A stretch of 11,717 nucleotides of DNA from JANRKF01 sp964519595 (GTDB taxonomy: Bacteria > Pseudomonadota > Alphaproteobacteria > Rickettsiales > SXRF01): assembly GCA_964519595.1 (NCBI GenBank), contig CAZFJN010000050.1, forward strand, positions 1 to 11,717, in the 5' to 3' direction. This document shows, piece by piece, positions 7,279 through 11,717 of the stretch. Position 1 is the stretch's first letter. Every line of letters starts with the position of its first letter. The notes below the pieces were generated by a model. It did no database searches. It was not told the DNA's origin and saw only the letters and a program-made list of their open reading frames with translations. Made by a program: the position numbers and the translations under genes.

Positions 7279-7404
7279 ATGATTGGTAATTATTTGCGTA
7301 GAGAAAATTCTGATCCAGAAACTGTAGATTTGCAGTTACTTATTAAGCAAATTTCTCAGGAAATTTTTGATATAAAATCTCATGGTAGTTCAAGGGAAAT
7401 TTAA
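7279..7404 (+). CDS. Possible small protein (about 41 aa), unrecognised
   Basis: ATG 7279 opens a 41-codon frame ending TAA at 7402-7404: it begins MIGNYLRRENSDPETVD and continues with LQLLIKQISQEIFDIKSHG. An in-frame TTG at 7270, preceded at short distance by GAAGG (7261-7265), could extend it by three residues. The frame remains open upstream to a stop at 7234-7236. The composition is that of an ordinary amphipathic helical peptide, and the AT-rich codon use matches the 219-aa gene before it. It could equally be the remnant of a longer broken gene. There is no family match that I recognise, and confidence that it is translated is low. Confidence 0.3.
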   Translation: MIGNYLRRENSDPETVDLQLLIKQISQEIFDIKSHGSSREI

Positions 7405-7447
7405 ATATTTTATTCCGTGATAAATGGACTGGATAAAAGCCTGAAAT

Positions 7448-7475
7448 AACTACTAACTACCAACTGCTAACTAAA
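7448..7475. repeat. Heptamer tandem repeat, second locus (AACTNCY family)
   Basis: Four consecutive 7-nt units: AACTACT, AACTACC, AACTGCT, AACTAAA. They belong to the same family as the AACTGCC array at 2494-2549. The array ends 12 nt before ATG 7488, so it lies directly upstream of the ribosome site (AAGG, 7477-7480) of the 66-aa gene. Confidence 0.6.
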
Positions 7476-7487
7476 TAAGGCGCAACT

Positions 7488-7688
7488 ATGCAAAAACACA
7501 CGGAATTAAATGGTATAAATCCAATCGGGATGCTTAAACGTTTTGGTGCGCTTGGACCAGTTTATAAGGTATTGGAAGCAGAAGAAGAAAATGATGAACA
7601 TGATTCAATGTTGATGATAAATGTAGTGGATTCCGGGGAAACGCTTCGTTATCCATATAGTAAATTTCTTGAAGATCCGAAGGCTTAA
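7488..7688 (+). CDS. Small conserved-looking protein of 66 aa (DUF5397-like), upstream of iscU
   Basis: A compact cytoplasmic protein with an N-terminal GMLKRFGALGPVYKVLEAEEE segment, a central acidic loop, then MLMINVVDSGETLRYPYSKFLEDPKA. The pattern (FG-x-x-GPVY-x-V, V-x-[DE]-SGE, Y, DP near the C-terminus) resembles small proteins I remember as DUF5397. That assignment is from memory and untested; no function is known to me. AAGG sits about 7 nt upstream of ATG 7488, a usable ribosome site. It ends 77 nt before iscU, so cotranscription with iscU is likely. The aspartic protease gene follows iscU, and the two accessory proteins may form a functional pair; that is inference from proximity only. 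Confidence 0.7.
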   Translation: MQKHTELNGINPIGMLKRFGALGPVYKVLEAEEENDEHDSMLMINVVDSGETLRYPYSKFLEDPKA

Positions 7689-7765
7689 TCATGGTTGCTA
7701 TCGCTTTTGATCTTATTGTTGCTGATAATTTTATGCTTTTACAAGCTTCATAAAGGATTAATAAA

Positions 7766-8167
7766 ATGGCTTACAACGAAAAAGTAATTGATCACTATGA
7801 AAATCCCCGCAATGTCGGGAGCATGGAAAAGAGTGATGTTCATGTTGGAACTGGCTTAGTCGGCGCGCCGGCTTGTGGCGATGTGATGAAGCTGCAAATT
7901 CGTGTTGAAGACGGCGTTATTACTGACGCTAAATTTAAAACCTTCGGCTGTGGTTCAGCAATTGCCTCAAGTTCGCTGATTACCGAGTGGGTTAAAGGCA
8001 GGACTCTCGATGATGCTATAAAAATTAAAAACATTGAAGTTGCCGAGCATCTCTCGCTGCCGCCGGTAAAAATCCATTGTTCTGTACTTGCTGAAGACGC
8101 AATAAAAGCCGCAATTGCTGATTATCAAAGCAAGCAGGAAGAAAAAAAGGATGAGGAGGCGGCGTAA
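7766..8167 (+). CDS. iscU: Iron-sulfur cluster scaffold IscU
   Basis: Scaffold on which [2Fe-2S] and [4Fe-4S] clusters are built from IscS-derived sulfur, then released with HscB/HscA. The three cluster cysteines are present: C37 in GAPACGDVMKLQI with the nearby Asp39, C62 in FKTFGCGSAIASSSLITEW, and C105 in KIHCSVLAEDAI preceded by His104. The HscA recognition peptide LPPVK is intact at residues 98-102, so the chaperone pathway is expected to work. 133 aa is slightly longer than E. coli IscU (128), the excess being a charged tail (KQEEKKDEEAA). AAAGG lies about 9 nt before ATG 7766. The stop codon overlaps the next gene's ATG (TAATG, 8165-8169), and a perfect AGGAGG for that gene is inside the iscU tail. 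Confidence 0.97.
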   Translation: MAYNEKVIDHYENPRNVGSMEKSDVHVGTGLVGAPACGDVMKLQIRVEDGVITDAKFKTFGCGSAIASSSLITEWVKGRTLDDAIKIKNIEVAEHLSLPPVKIHCSVLAEDAIKAAIADYQSKQEEKKDEEAA

Positions 8168-8556
8168 TGGGAAGAATCATCAGGAATGTTAAAGTGCAAA
8201 ATACCATGAATCCAGACAAAGAAATTAATTTTACCGGATTAATTGATACTGGTGCTATGTATGTCACTTTGCCGAATGAATGGCGAGAATTGCTTGGAGA
8301 TATTCCAGTCATCGAGAGCGTGCAATGTGCAACAGCCGATGGAAAAGCAATAAGTGGCGATGTGGTAGGGCCGGTTACGATCACCGTGGAGGGTTTCCGT
8401 CCTGTTTACAACGAGGTACTCTTCATTGATATGCAAACGAATGAAGATGAAAATCACGAGCCTTTAATTGGGCATTTGGTGCTGCAAAATCTCAATGTGG
8501 CCGTAGACATGCTGGGACATCGTCTGGTTCATGCAAAATATATTGACCTGAAATAA
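8167..8556 (+). CDS. Retropepsin-like (clan AA) aspartic protease embedded between iscU and iscA
   Basis: Predicted single-domain aspartic protease of 129 aa, expected to act as a homodimer like retroviral proteases. The catalytic motif D-T-G-A is at residues 27-30 in FTGLIDTGAMYVTLP. The C-terminal hallmark, hydrophobic-hydrophobic-Gly then a strand, is LIGHLVLQNLNVAVDMLGHRLV. Between them is an all-beta pattern with a flap-like loop (ATADGKAISGDVVGPVTI). There is no signal peptide, so it should be cytoplasmic. AGGAGG (8154-8159) lies 7 nt before the ATG, the ATG overlaps the iscU stop (TAATG), and its own TAA overlaps the iscA ATG in the same way. Translational coupling to both neighbours is therefore seen directly in the sequence. 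It is not a standard ISC component. Its substrate is unknown; processing or turnover of an ISC protein or of the small protein upstream are only hypotheses. Confidence 0.85.
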   Translation: MGRIIRNVKVQNTMNPDKEINFTGLIDTGAMYVTLPNEWRELLGDIPVIESVQCATADGKAISGDVVGPVTITVEGFRPVYNEVLFIDMQTNEDENHEPLIGHLVLQNLNVAVDMLGHRLVHAKYIDLK

Positions 8557-8888
8557 TGCCAGCTATTCTTACCATCTCTGATGTTGCTGCTGGACGCGTT
8601 AAGGCGATGCTTGAAAAACGCGGCAAGCCTTCTGTTGGCATCAAGATAGGCATTCGTACTCGCGGCTGTTCCGGCCTTTCATATACAATTGAATATGCTG
8701 ATGAGATTGGAAAATTTGACTCAGTAGTCGAAGAAAAAGATGTGCGCCTGATTATTGATCCGAAAGCGGAAATGTTTTTATTCGGCACGGTAATGGATTA
8801 CGAGGAAGATAAATTCAAAAGCGGCTTTACCTTCAAAAATCCGAATGAAAAAGGGCGTTGCGGTTGCGGCGAAAGCTTTCATGTGTAA
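8556..8888 (+). CDS. iscA: A-type iron-sulfur carrier IscA
   Basis: A-type carrier/insertion protein that receives clusters from IscU and passes them to apo-targets such as [4Fe-4S] enzymes. The three ligand cysteines are present: C38 in RTRGCSGLSYTIEY, and C102 and C104 in GRCGCGESFHV at the C-terminus. 110 aa matches IscA/ErpA-type proteins (about 107). The ATG overlaps the stop of the aspartic protease gene (TAATG, 8554-8558), with no good separate ribosome site, so reinitiation after the protease is likely. Placement directly before hscB fits IscA rather than SufA or ErpA. Confidence 0.95.
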   Translation: MPAILTISDVAAGRVKAMLEKRGKPSVGIKIGIRTRGCSGLSYTIEYADEIGKFDSVVEEKDVRLIIDPKAEMFLFGTVMDYEEDKFKSGFTFKNPNEKGRCGCGESFHV

Positions 8889-8921
8889 TAACATCCTGGC
8901 TGTTGTAGTGTTATTTTTATT

Positions 8922-9356
8922 ATGAATTATTTTTCGCTCTTTAATCTGCCGTCGGATTTTACCTTAGATTCGGCGGCTTTGGAAGCTGCTTATTTTGCGG
9001 CGCAGCGGCAATATCATCCTGATCGCTTTGTCAATAAATCCTCAAGCGAGAAACGCTCAGCCGAGCAGAAATCGGCTGATATTAACGAGGCGTATAACGC
9101 GCTTAAAAATCCACTTAAAAGAGCGCAGCATTTGCTGGCGCTTGCCGGAATAAATACGCCGGAAGGAGCTGATAATGCTCTGCTCATGGAGATGATGGAA
9201 TTGCGTGAAGCTATTGCAGAAGGAAAAAATCCGGATATTATAAGCTTACAGAAAAGTTGCGAAAATAACCTTGCCGAAGCATTTGAGAAAAACAATCTTG
9301 TACTTGCAAAATCTTTGACCGAGCGGCTTAGCTATCTGTATAAGATGATCAGATGA
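8922..9356 (+). CDS. hscB: J-domain co-chaperone HscB
   Basis: Co-chaperone that brings IscU to HscA and stimulates its ATPase. The N-terminal J-domain has the signature HPD at residues 32-34 (RQYHPDRF), followed by SADINEAYNALKNPLKRAQHLL. The C-terminal HSCB domain carries the LLMEMMELREAI helix and ends at residue 144. This is shorter than E. coli HscB (171), chiefly in the C-terminal helical bundle. No zinc-binding cysteine pair is present in the N-terminus. There is a 33-nt gap after iscA, and the start has a weak ribosome site. The last codons (KMIR) lie inside the beginning of the GATTATC-type repeat array, so the repeat may have rewritten the original C-terminus. Confidence 0.94.
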   Translation: MNYFSLFNLPSDFTLDSAALEAAYFAAQRQYHPDRFVNKSSSEKRSAEQKSADINEAYNALKNPLKRAQHLLALAGINTPEGADNALLMEMMELREAIAEGKNPDIISLQKSCENNLAEAFEKNNLVLAKSLTERLSYLYKMIR

Positions 9357-9516
9357 TCGGAAGTTAAGAGGATGATCGGATTATCAGATTATCAGATGAT
9401 CAGAAGTTAAGAGGATAATCGGATTATCAGATTATCGGATTATCTGGTCATCTGATAATCTGGTCATCTGATAATCTGATAATCCTCTTAACTTCCGATT
9501 ATCCTCTTAACTTCTG
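9344..9516. repeat. Long palindromic repeat array between hscB and terC
   Basis: About 170 bp built from 8-9-nt phrases of the type GATTATCAG/GATTATCGG and their complements. GAAGTTAAGAGGAT occurs twice on the left (9360-9373, and 9403-9416 after a CA), and its complement twice on the right. The 22-nt segments at 9401-9422 and 9495-9516 are perfect inverted copies. A second pair, starting GGAAGTTAAGAGGA at 9359 and ending TCCTCTTAACTTCC at 9495-9496, matches apart from an 8-nt insertion. The array begins inside the last codons of hscB. It can fold into a large hairpin, or two alternative hairpins, with no obvious T-run. It may be a transcription attenuator or RNA-processing site splitting the operon, or a dispersed repeat; neither is proven. 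Confidence 0.8.
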
Positions 9517-9538
9517 CAAACAATAAACAATAACATTG

Positions 9539-10306
9539 ATGGTATTTATGACTCTGGAATTATTCGCAAGTTTTCTTACTCTCAGCCTGCTCGAAATCGT
9601 ACTAGGCATTGACAATCTGATTTTTATTGCTCTGCTTTGTGATCAGTTGCCGCCGCATATGCGCTTTAAGGCGCGGCTTTTTGGCCTTGCTCTGGCGCTG
9701 CTGATGCGCGTTGCAATGTTATTCAGCCTTTCCTGGATAATGAAACTTACTGAGCCGGTATTTTTTATAAACAGCATGGGAATTTCCTGGAAAGATATGC
9801 TGCTTTTTGCCGGCGGCTGGTTTCTGGTTTACAAGGCAGGAAAGGAAATGTGGTCAGACGCGCGTGGTCATGGTCACGGCGATCATAAAACCACAAAATC
9901 ATATACAACAATAAGCTCAGCGATATTGCAGATCGTTATTATTGATTTTGTATTTTCCTTTGATTCGATAATAACCGCAGTTGGCCTTACGGATAATCTC
10001 GGAGTGATGATTGCGGCGGTGGTTGTATCAATGGTGGTGATGTTGTTTGCCGCTGGAAAAATCAGCCAATGGCTGCATGATTTTCCAAATTTCAAAATGC
10101 TGGCACTTGGTTTTGTGCTGGCAATCGGCGTATTGCTGATCTTCAAAGGCGTGCATATTTATATTGATAAAAACTACCTCTATTTTGCGATTATTTTCAG
10201 CCTGTTCTGCGAGGTTTTAAACACTATGGCGGCAAGTGCGCGCAAACGTGCGGCCTTGAAAGAAAGCCTGAAAATTAAACGCCACGAAGCAGCGGTGGAG
10301 GAATAA
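9539..10306 (+). CDS. TerC-family integral membrane protein
   Basis: Polytopic inner-membrane protein of the TerC family. Members are linked to tellurite resistance and to manganese or other metal efflux and metalation of exported enzymes. Two family signatures are present: LEIVLGIDNLIFIALL (Asp25) and IIDFVFSFDSIITAVGLTDN (Asp142), each a membrane helix with an acidic residue thought to bind metal. About seven hydrophobic segments are visible. A His-rich cytoplasmic loop, HGHGDH (111-116), lies between helices, and the C-terminus is basic. The start is uncertain: ATG 9539 gives 255 aa, ATG 9548 gives 252, and none has a good ribosome site. It sits between hscB and hscA, where no membrane protein belongs in the classical ISC operon. 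Its stop lies 8 nt before the hscA ATG, so the two are probably cotranscribed. Confidence 0.92.
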   Translation: MVFMTLELFASFLTLSLLEIVLGIDNLIFIALLCDQLPPHMRFKARLFGLALALLMRVAMLFSLSWIMKLTEPVFFINSMGISWKDMLLFAGGWFLVYKAGKEMWSDARGHGHGDHKTTKSYTTISSAILQIVIIDFVFSFDSIITAVGLTDNLGVMIAAVVVSMVVMLFAAGKISQWLHDFPNFKMLALGFVLAIGVLLIFKGVHIYIDKNYLYFAIIFSLFCEVLNTMAASARKRAALKESLKIKRHEAAVEE

Positions 10307-10314
10307 AAATTGGA

Positions 10315-11717
10315 ATGAGCAATTTGCTGCAAATCCACGAACCAGGACAAACGCCGTTGCCACATGCTGGCGAGCAGGGCATTGAAGCTATTGAAGCCAT
10401 TGCTGTTGGCATTGATCTTGGCACGAGTAATTCCGTGGTGGCCTTTTCTGATAATGGTCAGGCGCAGGTTTTGCGTAATATTCATGGTCATGCGCTGATG
10501 CCGTCGGCGGTGCTGTTCAAAAATGGCGAATTTCGTGTTGGTTATGAGGCGAAAAAGGCGCTTGATGAAGGTGATGATCACGCTATCGGCTCATTCAAGC
10601 GGCATATGAATGAGGCAGTAAAATTGCTGCAAGTCGGCGATCGGCAATTTTCTGCCGTGCAGCTTTCGGCGGAGATTCTCAAATCTCTTAAGGAAAAAGC
10701 GGAGAAAGCTATTGGTCGCAAGGTTGTAAGCGCGGTGATTACTGTTCCAGCTTATTTTGATGATAGCGCGCGGCAGGCAACTAAAGACGCGGCGAAACTT
10801 GCCGGACTTAACGTTTTAAGGCTGATAAATGAGCCAACTGCGGCGGCGCTGGCTTATGGACTTGATAATTCTGTCGAAGGAATTTACGCAGTTTATGATT
10901 TTGGCGGCGGGACTTTTGATATTTCGCTGCTGAAATTAGAAAAAGGCGTGTTTCAGGTTCTGGCAACGCGTGGAGATACGCAGCTTGGCGGCGATGATAT
11001 TGATCAGGCAATTGCTGATAAATTAGCAATTTCAAAAAGCAAAGCGCGAGAGCTGAAAGAAAAGCTCTGCAATAATGAAAATGATAGAAATAATGAAAAT
11101 AATGAAAATGATAAACAAACAATCAGCAATGACGAATTTGAAAAGCTGTTAGCGCCAATTATTGCGCGGACAATAGCCTGCTGTCGTGAAGCTCTGGCAG
11201 ATGCAAAACTTTCTGCCTTGGAAGTAAAAGGCGTGGTGATGGTTGGCGGGTCAAGCCGTATTCCGGCGGTTCGCCGCGAGGTTGAGAGATTGTTTAAAAC
11301 ATTGCCGCTTACTAATGTTAATCCGGATGAGGTGGTAGCAATCGGCGCAGCTCTTCAGGCTGAGGGGCTGACTTATGGTTCTGATAATCTGCTGCTTGAT
11401 GTTATTCCGCTTTCACTTGGTCTGGAAACAATGGGCGGAATAGTTGAAAAAATAATTCACCGTAATACGCCAATTCCAGTCGCAGTTTCTCAGGAATTCA
11501 CAACTTATCAGGATAATCAAACCGGCTTGCAGATTCATATTGTGCAAGGCGAGCGCGAAATGGTTGCCGATAATCGTTCTCTGGCGCGGTTTGAATTACG
11601 CGGAATTCCTCCTCTGCCGGCTGGAATTGCCAGAATTAAAATCAGCTTTATGGTTGATGCAGATGGTTTACTTACCGTTTCCGCGCAGGAAAAAACCACC
11701 GGCTGTGAACAAAATAT
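10315..11717 (+). CDS. hscA: Hsp70-type chaperone HscA, 3' end beyond the window
   Basis: Specialised Hsp70 that binds IscU at LPPVK and, with HscB, drives cluster release. The window encodes the first 467 residues. Residues 1-30 are a non-conserved extension (E. coli HscA also has one), then the phosphate-1 motif VGIDLGTSNSVVAF (31-44). Further motifs: TVPAYFDDSARQATKDAA (143-160), phosphate-2 YDFGGGTFDISLLKL (194-208), adenosine motif VVMVGGSSRIPAVR (307-320), the interdomain linker LLLDVIPLSLGLETMGG (359-375) and part of the substrate-binding domain. Odd point: after GGDDID the subdomain IIB stretch is shorter than in E. coli and holds a low-complexity Asn/Glu/Asp run (253-267) encoded by a near-repetitive DNA tract. 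ATG 10315 has GGAGG only at a long distance upstream, inside the terC end. Order and motifs favour HscA over DnaK. Confidence 0.93.
   Translation, partial: MSNLLQIHEPGQTPLPHAGEQGIEAIEAIAVGIDLGTSNSVVAFSDNGQAQVLRNIHGHALMPSAVLFKNGEFRVGYEAKKALDEGDDHAIGSFKRHMNEAVKLLQVGDRQFSAVQLSAEILKSLKEKAEKAIGRKVVSAVITVPAYFDDSARQATKDAAKLAGLNVLRLINEPTAAALAYGLDNSVEGIYAVYDFGGGTFDISLLKLEKGVFQVLATRGDTQLGGDDIDQAIADKLAISKSKARELKEKLCNNENDRNNENNENDKQTISNDEFEKLLAPIIARTIACCREALADAKLSALEVKGVVMVGGSSRIPAVRREVERLFKTLPLTNVNPDEVVAIGAALQAEGLTYGSDNLLLDVIPLSLGLETMGGIVEKIIHRNTPIPVAVSQEFTTYQDNQTGLQIHIVQGEREMVADNRSLARFELRGIPPLPAGIARIKISFMVDADGLLTVSAQEKTTGCEQN
11071..11112 (+). repeat. In-frame low-complexity tract (AATGAAAAT/AATGAAAATGAT) inside hscA
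   Basis: AATAATGAAAATGAT (11071-11085), a single AGA codon, AATAATGAAAAT (11089-11100) and AATGAAAATGAT (11101-11112) form an imperfect in-frame repeat. It encodes an Asn/Glu/Asp-rich linker in nucleotide-binding subdomain IIB, a surface-exposed region where HscA proteins vary. All units are multiples of three, so expansion or contraction would keep the reading frame. Confidence 0.8.

Larger units (their letters stand above)
7193..7487 (+). other. AT-rich spacer between the 219-aa hypothetical gene and the 66-aa gene
   Basis: A 295-nt AT-rich stretch. It contains one short plausible reading frame (7279-7404, listed separately) and an AACT-heptamer repeat (7448-7475). Nothing else is recognisable. 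No terminator with a T-run is visible, so read-through from iscS to iscU is possible. Confidence 0.5.

Noticed and set aside
7691..7753. 20-codon ORF just before iscU (MVAIAFDLIVADN...)
   Set aside because: No ribosome site and very short; it may be chance in an AT-rich spacer, although a leader peptide cannot be excluded.
7488..8556. Toxin-antitoxin reading of the 66-aa protein and the aspartic protease
   Set aside because: The two are separated by iscU, and neither shows toxin or DNA-binding antitoxin motifs; an ISC-linked role is simpler.
9344..9516. CRISPR-like array
   Set aside because: Units are 8-9 nt, contiguous and inverted, with no unique spacers and no cas genes nearby.
10808..11122. 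Minus-strand ORF rich in Phe, His and Tyr (104 aa)
   Set aside because: It is antisense to hscA, and its composition simply reflects the complement of the Asn/Glu repeat tract.

Overview
The window looks like a chromosomal segment of an alphaproteobacterium. The evidence is an ISC-type iron-sulfur operon of the kind kept by Rickettsiales and Holosporales-like lineages, a Com1-like DsbA, an M48-TPR periplasmic protease, and moderate to low GC with AT-rich spacers. The lineage is an inference from gene content; no rRNA or marker gene is present to fix it.

Left part (1-2570, + strand): an exported M48 metalloprotease with C-terminal TPR repeats, then a spacer with a nested palindrome, then an exported DsbA/Com1-like thiol oxidoreductase. 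Both act in envelope protein folding and quality control. The DsbA gene converges on a minus-strand TonB-dependent receptor, and an 8-unit heptamer repeat that folds back on itself lies between the two stop codons.

Centre-left (2569-5225): the receptor is very probably BtuB-like, because its leader carries a clear cobalamin riboswitch (4650-4820, minus strand) with the B12 box and the CCCGCAACTGTAAGCG core. A possible promoter lies just upstream of it. Next comes a 142-bp element with 28-bp terminal inverted repeats and GC-rich internal palindromes, resembling a MITE or palindromic repeat. An AT-rich stretch follows that holds a promoter overlapped by a strong IscR type-1-like operator (5126-5150).

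Right part (5226-11717, + strand): an ISC operon in the classical order iscS, iscU, iscA, hscB, hscA, with extra material inserted at three junctions. Between iscS and iscU lie an unrecognised 219-aa acidic protein, a possible ~41-aa peptide and a 66-aa small protein (DUF5397-like from memory). Between iscU and iscA lies a retropepsin-like (clan AA) aspartic protease fused to both neighbours by TAATG stop/start overlaps. Between hscB and hscA lie a long palindromic repeat array and a TerC-family membrane protein. hscA runs off the window. No iscR or fdx is visible.

The core genes would work together as follows. IscS takes sulfur from cysteine, IscU scaffolds the cluster, HscB/HscA release it through the LPPVK motif seen in IscU, and IscA acts as carrier. 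The most unusual point is the aspartic protease translationally locked inside this operon, together with the small protein upstream of iscU and TerC downstream. This suggests an accessory ISC module that may link cluster assembly to proteolysis and metal export; that functional link is inference.
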